A DNA stretch of 21,120 nucleotides from Atribacteria bacterium SCGC AAA255-G05 (GCA_000405605.1 ASPA01000012.1:1-21120), one strand, 5' to 3'. Numbered from the stretch's first letter, positions 1-7,488 are shown. Made by a program: numbers and translations. Notes: generated from the letters alone by a model not told the origin.

Positions 1-16
1 AGATACGAGATACGGA
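1..16. repeat. Heptamer repeat at the window edge (AGATACG type)
   Basis: Two copies of the 7-mer AGATACG stand directly after the minus-strand aminotransferase gene, with a partial third unit. The reverse complement, CGTATCT, is the unit of the array at 9158-9188, so this is the same dispersed family. The array is cut by the window edge, so its full length is unknown. Confidence 0.6.
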
Positions 17-24
17 TTAAGTTT

Positions 25-1422
25 CTAACCTTTCTTTATATAATCTGATAGCACTTCAATTACCTTGTCCATTTCCCATTCTTTTCCGATAGTAAATCTG
101 ATAAATTGATCCCCTAAACTAGAAAACTCATTTTCCCAACCAGCCAAAGTATAAATACCATTTTCCTTTAGATACTTCCAAACTCTTTCGGTTTCTTTCT
201 TATTCTTAAACTCTACTAAAACAAAATTTGCCTGGGAATCATAAGCAAAAAATCCCAGCTCATTTATCTGCCTTACAAATTTATCTCTTACTTTCTTCAT
301 TTTTCCCCAAACTTCTTGATAATAATCTAAATATCTTAGGACTTTTGCCGCAGCTTTTTCAGCCATTCTATTTACTCTAAAATGTTGACCGAAAGCAGCT
401 AATTTCTTTATATTTTGAGGATTAGAAATGGCAAAACCCAAACGTAATCCGGCCAGACCAAAATTTTTAGAAAAACTTCTGGAGATAATTAAATTTTCAT
501 ACTTATCTATCAAGTCCAACACGGTCTCTCCTAAATATTCATAATTACATTCATCAACTACTACCATCCCTTTTGCCTTTTGCAAAATATCAATTATATT
601 TTCCCGGGGAATTCTCGTTCCGGTAGGATTATTAGGGTTACAGATCCAGATCAAAGAAGCACTCTTTAATTGTTGAACAGAATAATTAATGGTATATTCG
701 CCATTCTGTAAACAATTAGCCAAAACTTTAGGTAAACCTTCTCTATCTGCACTCGCCTCATATTGAGAAAAAGTAGGAATGGGAATTAAAACCTCTCCCT
801 TGTAAGCTCGAGTAACTATTTCAATAACCTCATCCGAACCATTGGCAGGCAGAATATCTTCCATCTTTACTCCCACATATTCAGCTAATACCTGTCGTAA
901 TTTAGCATATTCTCCCCCCGAAGGATAGCGGTTAATATACTTCAGCTCCTCGGATAATTCCTTTAACATCCCTTCGGGCAAAGGATATTTAAAATAAGAT
1001 TGGGTTAAATATATTTTTTCTTTTTCCCTTGGTTTCATAACTTTATTTCTTTCCCTTTCAATCTTTCGCAAATCTGCTTCTCCTAAACCAAAGTAATGCC
1101 CAATCTCATGGATAACCACTTTTCTGACAGATTCCTTTATTTCTTCTTTGTTTTTACAGCGAACTTCTATGGGTTTTTTAAATATGATAATCTTATCAGG
1201 CATAACATTCCTATACCAGATACTTCTTCTGGTATAAGGTACTCCCCGATAAAGACCCAAAAGGCCATAAGGTGATTTTATCTTCATCTCCCTAAGAAGT
1301 TCCTGGGAAGGCAAGCTTTCAACCACAACAACAATATTTTCCATCCTTTCTCTGAATTTTTCGGGAAGGGTGCTTATTGCTTCAGTTACTAATTCCTCAA
1401 ATTCTTCTTCGGTTACTTTCAT
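25..1422 (-). CDS. Zincin_1-type metallopeptidase domain fused to HisC-like PLP aminotransferase
   Basis: This 465-residue protein reads as two domains. Residues 1-125 resemble the small Zincin_1 (PF06262-like) metallopeptidases, with the zinc motif HEIGHYFGLGE at 105-115 (H105, E106, H109, E115). Residues 129-465 are a fold-type I aminotransferase of the histidinol-phosphate type: ANGSDE at 193-198, NPNNPTG at 262-268, D290 for the PLP ring nitrogen, K319 in SFSKNFG for the Schiff base, R327 for the phosphate and R442 near the C-terminus for the substrate carboxylate. The residue three after D290, usually Tyr, is N293, followed by Y294. The start ATG lies 1 bp after the stop of the flavodoxin-like gene, which suggests translational coupling. 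Met129 begins with the MKPRE sequence usual at HisC starts and could act as an internal start. The aminotransferase fold is certain. Its substrate (histidinol phosphate, or threonine phosphate as in CobD-like enzymes) is not. No other his genes are present. Confidence 0.88.
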   Translation of the reverse strand: MKVTEEEFEELVTEAISTLPEKFRERMENIVVVVESLPSQELLREMKIKSPYGLLGLYRGVPYTRRSIWYRNVMPDKIIIFKKPIEVRCKNKEEIKESVRKVVIHEIGHYFGLGEADLRKIERERNKVMKPREKEKIYLTQSYFKYPLPEGMLKELSEELKYINRYPSGGEYAKLRQVLAEYVGVKMEDILPANGSDEVIEIVTRAYKGEVLIPIPTFSQYEASADREGLPKVLANCLQNGEYTINYSVQQLKSASLIWICNPNNPTGTRIPRENIIDILQKAKGMVVVDECNYEYLGETVLDLIDKYENLIISRSFSKNFGLAGLRLGFAISNPQNIKKLAAFGQHFRVNRMAEKAAAKVLRYLDYYQEVWGKMKKVRDKFVRQINELGFFAYDSQANFVLVEFKNKKETERVWKYLKENGIYTLAGWENEFSSLGDQFIRFTIGKEWEMDKVIEVLSDYIKKG

Positions 1423-1423
1423 T

Positions 1424-1906
1424 TTATTTCATTATCTCTTTTTTTAAATTGTTTATAAATTCTTTCACTTTCTGCATATATTGGTCCCTTGCCACTTCTC
1501 GTGAGGTCAGCACAAGTAAAGCAAGCGGGGTCTTTTGACTAAGATTTTTCATATCATCAAATATTTTCTTGGCATCTGAACCTAATTGGGTACAGAAAAA
1601 AGCCACATTTTTAAAATCTTCTTTATGTAAAGAAAGATATGTCCTGATAGGGGTAGAAATATTAGAGGACCAGATAGGAGTTCCGATAATAACCAAGTCA
1701 TACAAAGAAGGATTATTTTTTATCTCTTTAATTGTGGTTAATCTTCTCAGGTTAGCGTCAGAACCGGCACTTAAGAAACCGGGAATTCCCTTCCTGTTTT
1801 TCAGATCAATAATTTCTTCTATCTCACATTTTAATAGATCTGAAATTTTTCCAGCTACTTTTTTGGTTTTGCCGCTTCTCGAATAAAATACCACTAATAT
1901 TTTCAT
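1424..1906 (-). CDS. Flavodoxin-like protein
   Basis: This 160-residue flavodoxin-fold protein opens with KILVVFYSRSGKTKKVA. The beta-1 strand followed by an S-R-S-G-K-T loop matches the FMN-phosphate-binding loop of short-chain flavodoxins. The central DLVIIGTPIWSSNIS and later VAFFCTQLGSD segments fit the strands that hold the flavin ring. The role is presumably one- or two-electron transfer in the cytoplasm, with the partner unknown. I chose the ATG at 1906 because GAGGT stands about 8 bases upstream. A TTG at 1921 extends the frame by five residues but has no good ribosome binding site. The gene is followed 1 bp later by the metallopeptidase-aminotransferase gene, so the two are probably co-translated. 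It is unrelated in detail to the second flavodoxin at 13579-14046. Confidence 0.85.
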   Translation of the reverse strand: MKILVVFYSRSGKTKKVAGKISDLLKCEIEEIIDLKNRKGIPGFLSAGSDANLRRLTTIKEIKNNPSLYDLVIIGTPIWSSNISTPIRTYLSLHKEDFKNVAFFCTQLGSDAKKIFDDMKNLSQKTPLALLVLTSREVARDQYMQKVKEFINNLKKEIMK

Positions 1907-1970
1907 TAAAAATAACCTCAATTCTTTATTTTATCTTAAAAAATCCTTCAGTGTAAAACCTTTATTTATC

Positions 1971-3287
1971 TCAAATAATTCCGTTCCGTTTATTATATCC
2001 GCGCCAATAACGGCTGAAACTCCATCCCAAATTTACCGAAGGAAGACGATCTAATTTAGAACCCCATTTTTTAACTATAGTTCGGGCTCGGATAAAATGT
2101 TCATTAATCTGTTTTTGATTTAATGTGCTTAGACTGTTTTCGATAGAAGAAATTATTTCTTCCTCATAATTAATTATTAAAGGCTGGATTTCAACTTGCG
2201 CAGAATTAAAATTTAGTAAAGCCTTTCGATGAAATCGCTCACTCTCCCACCAATAAGATTTTGAATTATAATTTTCACTCCCCTCGCTATACTCACCAGG
2301 AACAGTGGTATCAGGAGAAAAGACGGGGAAAAAGGGACTTATACAGGGATTGGAAGCTCCGGTAGTATAAAAGAATTGCCCGCCCTCACCAGTTTTTGCA
2401 ACCAGGGAACAGACTGTTTGGGTTGGGTGAAATAGTTTGTCTGCTGCGTGCAGGCATAAGGTGGCGCCAGGACCCCGATTAGGAGTCCATTGGGGATTAT
2501 CCCCATGATCTCGTAAAAGATTTATAAAATCTTTAGTAGTCAATCTTTTCTTTCTCTGTGAAAGCAAGGCTCGGGAGCGTTTTTCCCGTTCAGCCCCCTT
2601 GGCAGCCCAGGTCATAAATTTAGCGGAATAACATTTTCGAAAATTAAAATCCTTTTCGTTTTTACAGTAACCTTTTTTAATTGCATTCTCTATTAATCCT
2701 TCAGAACAAACATCATAATCTTTCTGTAAAGATATTATATTAGATATACTCCAAACATCCTCAATTTTCTTCCAGGCCCACCAGGTTTTCACCGTTTCTA
2801 ATACGTAGGCTTCTTTTTTGTCGGCAATCAAAAAACTATTCATATAATTCATAAAATTTAATTTAAATCGATAGCCGCAATTGCCTCCCTGTCCATGCTT
2901 TTCCAACAATTCAATTATAACCTCTAAGGCCTGTCGGGCAGTTCGGCTTCTTTCGAGGGCTAAGCGAATCAAATCCATACCGGTAAGACCTATCTTATCC
3001 GGTTTTTCTCTGGTAAATATTGCTTCATTGCCGATAACCACCCCATATTCATTGGCTCCCATCTCTGCGCCAAACATCCAGAATGGTTGACAGAGTAATA
3101 CCCTGGCAGTTTCTGAAACCTGGGGGATAGTCAAATAGGCACATTGAACAGTATCGTTTGGTTTATGCTTTTTGCGGGGGACTATAAGGATATTTTGGGC
3201 TTCATCAGGTTCTCGATCACTATTTTTCCCAAAAAGAGTAAAACCTTCTTCAGTTGCAGAACCTAAGGCTACTATAGTATCGCACAT
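1971..3287 (-). CDS. C69-family (secernin-like) Ntn-hydrolase peptidase
   Basis: This 438-residue protein begins MCDTIVALG and continues with FGKNSDREPDEAQ. That is the signature of C69 peptidases of the secernin/dipeptidase A group, in which Cys2 becomes the N-terminal nucleophile after Met removal. Other family-like blocks are GANEYGVVIGNEAIF, GLTGMDLIRLALERS and HGDNPQWTPNRG. The expected function is amide or peptide hydrolysis, as a dipeptidase or amidohydrolase. No signal peptide is visible, so it is probably cytoplasmic. The ATG is preceded by AGGGAG at good spacing. The gene lies 53 bp after the ArsR-type gene on the same strand. The length is normal for the family and no catalytic residue is missing. 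The exact substrate cannot be told from sequence. Confidence 0.88.
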   Translation of the reverse strand: MCDTIVALGSATEEGFTLFGKNSDREPDEAQNILIVPRKKHKPNDTVQCAYLTIPQVSETARVLLCQPFWMFGAEMGANEYGVVIGNEAIFTREKPDKIGLTGMDLIRLALERSRTARQALEVIIELLEKHGQGGNCGYRFKLNFMNYMNSFLIADKKEAYVLETVKTWWAWKKIEDVWSISNIISLQKDYDVCSEGLIENAIKKGYCKNEKDFNFRKCYSAKFMTWAAKGAEREKRSRALLSQRKKRLTTKDFINLLRDHGDNPQWTPNRGPGATLCLHAADKLFHPTQTVCSLVAKTGEGGQFFYTTGASNPCISPFFPVFSPDTTVPGEYSEGSENYNSKSYWWESERFHRKALLNFNSAQVEIQPLIINYEEEIISSIENSLSTLNQKQINEHFIRARTIVKKWGSKLDRLPSVNLGWSFSRYWRGYNKRNGII

Positions 3288-3340
3288 AATTACACTCCCT
3301 TTCTATTTCGAATGTTGAAGAGAGTAAACGAATCAAGAAA

Positions 3341-3679
3341 TCAATTGCATTTAAATTTTTCCCTTATCTTTTCTTTCTTGCATTTAGTAATATTTTTCAA
3401 ATCCTGTTCCGGTAATTTTAATCCATCCTTTAAACCCTGAATTATTCTACTGTTTTCTGTTTCAGGATTTACTGCATAGATAATCCACTTGCCCTCTCGC
3501 CGATTAACCACAAGACCTGCTTCTTTTAAAATCCTAACACTGTGTGAAATTCTTGATTGTTCTATACTTAATATATTTACCAATTCACAGACACACAATT
3601 CGCCCTGCAGTAGAAGTAAATAAATACGTAGGCGGGTTTCATCAGATAAGGCTTTAAACATCTTTATAGCAGATTCCAT
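3341..3679 (-). CDS. ArsR/SmtB-family winged-helix repressor
   Basis: This 112-residue regulator has the ArsR winged-helix layout: FKALSDETRLRIYLLLL, then ELCVCELVNIL, then the recognition helix region EQSRISHSVRILKEAGLV and the wing RREGKWIIYAVN. C29 and C31 form a CxC pair in the place where ArsR-type sensors bind As(III)/Sb(III). The C-terminal tail carries two more cysteines in a Lys-rich stretch. The family usually represses and is released by metalloids or metals, or by thiol chemistry. I chose the ATG at 3679 because GGAG lies 9 bases upstream. A GTG at 3712 adds 11 residues without a comparable site. It sits between the extracytoplasmic redox genes and the C69 peptidase. Which of these it controls is unknown. 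No arsenic-resistance gene is visible nearby. Confidence 0.9.
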   Translation of the reverse strand: MESAIKMFKALSDETRLRIYLLLLQGELCVCELVNILSIEQSRISHSVRILKEAGLVVNRREGKWIIYAVNPETENSRIIQGLKDGLKLPEQDLKNITKCKKEKIREKFKCN

Positions 3680-3700
3680 TGTTGTATTCTCCTTTATATA

Positions 3701-3711
3701 TGATGATATCA
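3701..3711. promoter_or_regulatory. Possible autoregulatory operator upstream of the ArsR-type gene
   Basis: TGAT-GAT-ATCA is a small inverted repeat just upstream of the ribosome binding site of the ArsR-type gene, in an AT-rich stretch. ArsR-family repressors usually bind such imperfect dyads over their own promoters. The arms are only 4 bp and no clear -35/-10 pair could be placed around it, so this is a weak call. Confidence 0.25.
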
Positions 3712-3805
3712 CATTATTGCTTTAAAAATATTTATTCTCTATGACAAATATGCCAAATTTTTTTCTATAATTTATAATTTTTATTAATCTCAGTAAAACA
3801 ATTTA

Positions 3806-4846
3806 CTATTTATTAATTACAATAGGGATGGCAACGGTTAAATAAAGATATTCCTTTATTTCTCCTTCCTGTATTTTATCTGAGACTTTATCTTTTAACA
3901 ATATTATTTGTAGATTTTCCTTTTCTCCTGAGTTTAACTCAATTTCAGAAATTAAAGGGACGAGGTAATCGGCTGAAGCTTTTATAGAGGTAATTTTTAC
4001 CCCCTCTTCTCCTGAATTTTCCAGAATAAACTTTCCTATCGTTTCGCCTTCAGAATCAGTTGTTAAATTAAAACTTGTTCCTGCCGGAGAAATACTTACT
4101 GCGGGGGCAGATTTTTCTTTTATGTAACCATCAACACGTAGTGAAAAAGCCTTTCTCCTGGGGTCATTACAGTATATGCGCACACTCTCTCTTACCTCAC
4201 CTAACTCATGCTGACTGGAATTATAAGTAAAAGTCACCTCCTGTTTTTCTGCCGGAAGAATAGTTAGGGGTATTTCTCTATCATATTGGATATATTCAGA
4301 GGCGTCTATCTTATTAATTATCAGATCGAGTTCTCCCTTATTTTCAATAGTAAAAGTAAAGGCGGGTAAATCCCCCTGGGAAATCAGTCCCAAATCCCAT
4401 TGAGAATTAGAGAGGAAAGCTTGAGGAGAGGGGATAGGTTCTACCTCGGTAGTTATTGTAATCTTTGCATTAGGGAGCTGGGGGTCATTAGATTCGATAT
4501 AGATATCTTTTTTAACCAGAGTATTATAGCCGGTAGCATTAAAAGTGACCTTTAGTTCAGCTGACTTTCCCGGTGGTATGTTATCAGAAGAGAGTATGGT
4601 GGCGGTACAGCCGCAGGAGGACCGTACCCGGCTGATAACCAATTCTTCTCTCCCTGTATTCTTAATGGTAAAGATATGAACAGGTCTTTCGTCTTCTTTT
4701 ATCTTACCGAAATCCCATTCTTCTTCTGAAATAGAAATAGTAGGCGGCTGGGAAGACTTGTTTTGAATATTAGAAAATATTAAAAAAGCTCCTACTATAA
4801 CTGCGATGCTTATTAAGATAATAATAATTTTGTTTTTACGAACCAT
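3806..4846 (-). CDS. Membrane-anchored DUF1573 protein with three Ig-like repeats
   Basis: This 346-residue protein has an N-terminal transmembrane segment (residues 6-25) followed by three beta-sandwich repeats of DUF1573/ASH-like type. The repeats begin near residue 40 (EEEWDFGKIKEDE), 146 (SQWDLGLISQGD) and 250 (AGTSFNLTTDSEGE). Each has the F-x-I/L-x-N-x-G pattern followed by a strand pair. Only the first repeat carries the diagnostic SSCGCT at 77-81 (C78, C80), and its TFNATGYN matches the usual PG-(K/E)-ATFD-like stretch. The domain should lie outside the cytoplasm, tethered to the membrane. Function in the family is not settled. Its position downstream of a CcdA-like protein and a redoxin suggests the CGC cysteines take part in thiol exchange. 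A good GGAG site precedes the ATG. Confidence 0.85.
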   Translation of the reverse strand: MVRKNKIIIILISIAVIVGAFLIFSNIQNKSSQPPTISISEEEWDFGKIKEDERPVHIFTIKNTGREELVISRVRSSCGCTATILSSDNIPPGKSAELKVTFNATGYNTLVKKDIYIESNDPQLPNAKITITTEVEPIPSPQAFLSNSQWDLGLISQGDLPAFTFTIENKGELDLIINKIDASEYIQYDREIPLTILPAEKQEVTFTYNSSQHELGEVRESVRIYCNDPRRKAFSLRVDGYIKEKSAPAVSISPAGTSFNLTTDSEGETIGKFILENSGEEGVKITSIKASADYLVPLISEIELNSGEKENLQIILLKDKVSDKIQEGEIKEYLYLTVAIPIVINK

Positions 4847-4879
4847 AACTTTCTCCTTTGTTTTATATTAATTAATTTA

Positions 4880-4919
4880 CCGATTTGCCAATTCACCAAT
4901 TAGCCGATTGACCAATTAA
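4880..4919 (-). repeat. Octamer repeat array (CCRATTNN), five units
   Basis: In the spacer between the redoxin and DUF1573 genes, five consecutive 8-bp units of the form CC(A/G)ATTNN run head to tail, with variable last two bases (TG, CA, AG, GA, AA). More degenerate related sequence continues to about 4950. The same unit builds the arrays at 5631-5782 and, inverted, at 9320-9367. Confidence 0.75.
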
Positions 4920-4975
4920 ATTAGTTAGCCAGTTAATGGTTAATTAGTCGTCAAAGAATTTTTTTTATCGATTAT

Positions 4976-5608
4976 TTAATACCCGGGCGGAGGGTTGCAA
5001 GTTCCATCATCACAACCATCATCCTCTTTTTTATCTTTCTTGGGAGCCCTTTTTTCTTCAGCTCCCAAGAAATAACTAATGTATTGAAACATTAAATTTT
5101 GTTGTTTGGAGATTAGTCCAGGGTAGACTCTCTTTACTACTAAGTTATTAGCCAAAAAAATAGTAGTAGGTAAAACCTCAATATTGTAGAGATTACTCAC
5201 TTCCTCCTGGCTATCTAATAGTATGGTGAAAGATATTTTTTTATTAGCCCAAAACTCTTTAATCTGGGTAATATCTTCTTCTTTCAAGTCTTTATGAGTA
5301 TTTATCATAATTACCTGGTATTTTTCTTCAATAATATGTTGTTCAAAATACTCGATCAGCTCTTCTACCCCGCATATTGAATTCTCGCTCTCGTTATTAC
5401 AAAAGTAAAGAATAAGGAGTTTTTGTTTTTCTTTGTAGTCCTCTAAATTAAAGGTTTCTCCACCTATAGTCTTAAGGGTAAAATTGGGAGCGGGAAAACC
5501 TTTTCTAAAAGATGAAGAAAAGGCAGACGAGCAAAAAGAAACCAAAAAAGCAATTATTAATAGAACAGTTAAAAGAGTATTCTTTTTATTCCTTAAGCAA
5601 AAAATCAT
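4976..5608 (-). CDS. Secreted thioredoxin-fold (TlpA/AhpC-TSA-like) protein without CxxC
   Basis: This 210-residue exported protein has an N-terminal hydrophobic segment (residues 11-30) acting as a signal peptide. It is followed by GFPAPNFTLKTIGGETFNLEDYK, the standard entry of the TlpA/peroxiredoxin-like fold. After strand KLLILYF, where the family has WCxxC, there is C70 and then C79 with eight residues between, so the usual active site is absent. VLPTTIFL at 145-152 keeps the cis-Pro (P147). A charged Lys/Asp-rich tail ends with two further cysteines, C199 and C204, and a Pro-Pro-Pro-Gly-Tyr end. The likely role is an extracytoplasmic thiol protein served by the CcdA-type protein encoded upstream. 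Whether it is an active oxidoreductase is open. GGAGG precedes the ATG at proper spacing. Confidence 0.8.
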   Translation of the reverse strand: MIFCLRNKKNTLLTVLLIIAFLVSFCSSAFSSSFRKGFPAPNFTLKTIGGETFNLEDYKEKQKLLILYFCNNESENSICGVEELIEYFEQHIIEEKYQVIMINTHKDLKEEDITQIKEFWANKKISFTILLDSQEEVSNLYNIEVLPTTIFLANNLVVKRVYPGLISKQQNLMFQYISYFLGAEEKRAPKKDKKEDDGCDDGTCNPPPGY

Positions 5609-5626
5609 TTTAAAACACCTCCTTTT

Positions 5627-5783
5627 AATTCACCGATTAGCCGATTGACCGATTGACCGATTAATTAATTCTCCGATTGACCAATTTACCGATTCGCCAA
5701 TTCACCGATTAGCCGATTGACCGATTGACCGATTAATTAATTCTCCGATTGACCAATTTACCGATTCGCCAATTCACCGATTA
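5627..5783 (-). repeat. 72-bp direct repeat built from nine CCRATTNN octamers
   Basis: A 72-bp sequence is tandemly repeated with exact period. The landmark AATTCACCGATTA begins at 5627, 5699 and 5771, giving two full copies plus the start of a third. Each copy is itself made of 8-bp units (CCGATTGA, CCAATTTA, CCGATTCG, CCAATTCA, CCGATTAG and so on) interrupted by one 16-bp unit containing TTAATTAATT. The two copies look identical, which points to a recent duplication. It lies between the CcdA-type and redoxin genes and overlaps no open frame of note. Confidence 0.9.
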
Positions 5784-5792
5784 AATTAGTAG

Positions 5793-5839
5793 GGGTAGAC
5801 GTTGTCTCTACCCTCCGTAGGACAGGCGTCTCGCCTGTC
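5793..5839. repeat. Twin hairpin element between the ccdA-like and redoxin genes
   Basis: Two adjacent hairpins are present. GGGTAGA (5793-5799) pairs with TCTACCC (5807-5813) across a 7-base loop, and GACAGGCG (5821-5828) pairs perfectly with CGCCTGTC (5832-5839) across TCT. The second stem is much richer in G+C than its surroundings. Similar GACAGGCG...CGCCTGTC hairpins are common dispersed repeats in other bacterial genomes (from general knowledge). It could also attenuate or process the transcript between the two genes. There is no adjacent U-run that would make it a classical terminator. Confidence 0.7.
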
Positions 5840-5888
5840 TATTCAATAATACGTTAGTATTAAATACAAGTTACAAATTCACAGTTTT

Positions 5889-7145
5889 TTAGTAATAAAT
5901 TCCGCTATAGAGCAGTAGCCCGGCCAATCCAAAAAACAGCAGGGTCATTGCCATCTTGATTTTCCCAAAATTCTTTTGAGTAAGCGCCGCCCATTGCGTT
6001 GAAGTAGTCCCCCAGTAAGTAAAAGAAAAGACCAAGACCAAAGGCACTACAAACATCAGATTATAGAATAAAAGATAAAATGAAGCATTAACCTTCAAAT
6101 CAGGGATAGTGCTGATAAACATAATGGTAGGAAGATAAATCTGACCGGTACAGGCTAACTCTAAAAGAGAAACAATAAAGCCAGTTACTGCAGCCATTAA
6201 AATATAATTACTCAGCTTTACATTTTTACGAATAGCAGAGTGAATCATATTTTTTAAAAATGAGGGTAATTGGAGCTTGGCATCTTTGGTAGTCCCCTTT
6301 TTCTTAAATTGGAGATAGTCATATAGACTGACCACCCCTAAAATTAAGGCAAGAGCGGCAGTAACTAGAATGAATATCTTTCGAATTAAAGGTAAAAAGG
6401 ATAAAGTAGTAATCATCTTTAAAGCCCCGGTACCGATTAAGAAATAGGTCAGAAAGACGGATAGAGCAAATACTCCTCCAACCCATAGGATATCTCTCCC
6501 CTTACGATTAATTAGGCTAAGATAAGAAATAAAGAAAATAATGGTGGCAAAGGCACAAGGATTTATACCATCGATCAGCCCACTCACTGCTACTGCAGCC
6601 AGACCGAAGGACTGAAAACGAGCTATTAATCTATCTTGAGCAGTAAGGTCTTTTTCCTTAACTTTTTCCCAGGGAGCGATAGTTTCTGTGGTTGAATACT
6701 TTTGAATTAATTTGTCTAAATTATCAAAGGTAATAGTACTTCTAAAAAGGTAATCATCTCCTATAAATATAACCGGAACCAAAAGTCTTTCCTCTTCGGG
6801 CATCTGGTTTAATTCGCCTAAGGATTCAGCTAATTCCGTATTCTCGGTTATATTAATGTCAAAACTTTTTAAGATTAAATTTTCAGGATATTTTTCAGAA
6901 ATATCTTTTAATACAATCTTGGCTTTATCGCAATCGTGACACCCTGCTTCGTAAAAATAGGCTAATTGAACCGGATAACTAACCGAACTGAGAGTGCTGG
7001 CAGCAAAAGAATTAATTGCATAAAGAGAAGAAAATTGGCTTACAAAAATTACGAAAAATAATGAAAGTAAAAAAAAAGTCAAACTCAAATAAAATTTATT
7101 TCGGTTTGCATCCTTTAATTTATTATTTATTAATTTGGTTTTCAT
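5889..7145 (-). CDS. Thioredoxin domain fused to CcdA/DsbD-type membrane electron carrier
   Basis: This 418-residue protein has an N-terminal signal anchor (residues 17-50) and a thioredoxin-like domain with AYFYEAGCHDCDKAK (C69xxC72) and the cis-Pro at P124 in LVPVIFIG. From about residue 178 comes a six-helix CcdA/DsbD-type membrane domain with INPCAFATIIF (C197) and ELACTGQIYLPTI (C332), the two buried cysteines of this family. The established family role is to carry reducing equivalents from cytoplasmic thioredoxin across the membrane. The fused outer thioredoxin domain could pass them to exported proteins, most obviously the redoxin and DUF1573 protein encoded next on the same strand. 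A putative promoter lies at 7267-7294. The ribosome binding site (AAGGG) is rather far from the ATG, so translation may be modest. No cytochrome c biogenesis genes are seen. Confidence 0.88.
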   Translation of the reverse strand: MKTKLINNKLKDANRNKFYLSLTFFLLSLFFVIFVSQFSSLYAINSFAASTLSSVSYPVQLAYFYEAGCHDCDKAKIVLKDISEKYPENLILKSFDINITENTELAESLGELNQMPEEERLLVPVIFIGDDYLFRSTITFDNLDKLIQKYSTTETIAPWEKVKEKDLTAQDRLIARFQSFGLAAVAVSGLIDGINPCAFATIIFFISYLSLINRKGRDILWVGGVFALSVFLTYFLIGTGALKMITTLSFLPLIRKIFILVTAALALILGVVSLYDYLQFKKKGTTKDAKLQLPSFLKNMIHSAIRKNVKLSNYILMAAVTGFIVSLLELACTGQIYLPTIMFISTIPDLKVNASFYLLFYNLMFVVPLVLVFSFTYWGTTSTQWAALTQKNFGKIKMAMTLLFFGLAGLLLYSGIYY

Positions 7146-7266
7146 TATGTAAAATTTTTCCCTTTAACCACACCAATCAGAATAGTAAATAATTTTTTAT
7201 ATTTTAGCATAAATCGCTTCAATGATTATAATTTATAAGACAAAATATTTTTAAGTCACAAAACAT

Positions 7267-7294
7267 ATTATACAATACAATATTAAAATTTCAA
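7267..7294 (-). promoter_or_regulatory. Putative sigma-70-type promoter of the ccdA-like gene
   Basis: On the minus strand, TTGAAA (7289-7294) is followed after 16 bp by a perfect TATAAT (7267-7272). Transcription would run into the redox genes after a leader of about 115 bases. The region is very AT-rich, so chance matches are possible. Confidence 0.5.
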
Positions 7295-7367
7295 AATTTA
7301 CTTACAAAAAATCTAGTTACTCCACACTCTAACTGCTCCACTAAAGTTTACACTAACTAATAAGAAA

Positions 7368-7405
7368 GTATCGAGTATCGAGTTAAGAAAGAGAAAGAAA
7401 AGACA
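7368..7405. repeat. GTATCGA heptamers followed by a GA-rich tract
   Basis: Two GTATCGA units plus a partial third lead into a purine-rich stretch (GTTAAGAAAGAGAAAGAAAA). The same composite, heptamers then a GA-rich tract, recurs twice at 9522-9620, so it is one dispersed repeat family. Confidence 0.75.
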
Positions 7406-7488
7406 GAATATGATAAACCTATCATACGTATCTATAATTGTCAAGAATTTAAATTCCGAAATCCGACTAAAAATTTTAATAAAAAAAC

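Noticed and set aside
5627..5783. Replication origin iterons or CRISPR-like repeats
   Set aside because: The 72-bp copies are identical with no spacers, there is no DnaA-box set or replication gene nearby, and the same octamers occur in other spacers.
7421..7440. Third LexA box (CATACGTAT near 7431)
   Set aside because: It lacks the AAC...GTT core needed for the Gram-positive SOS box, sharing only the ATACG centre.
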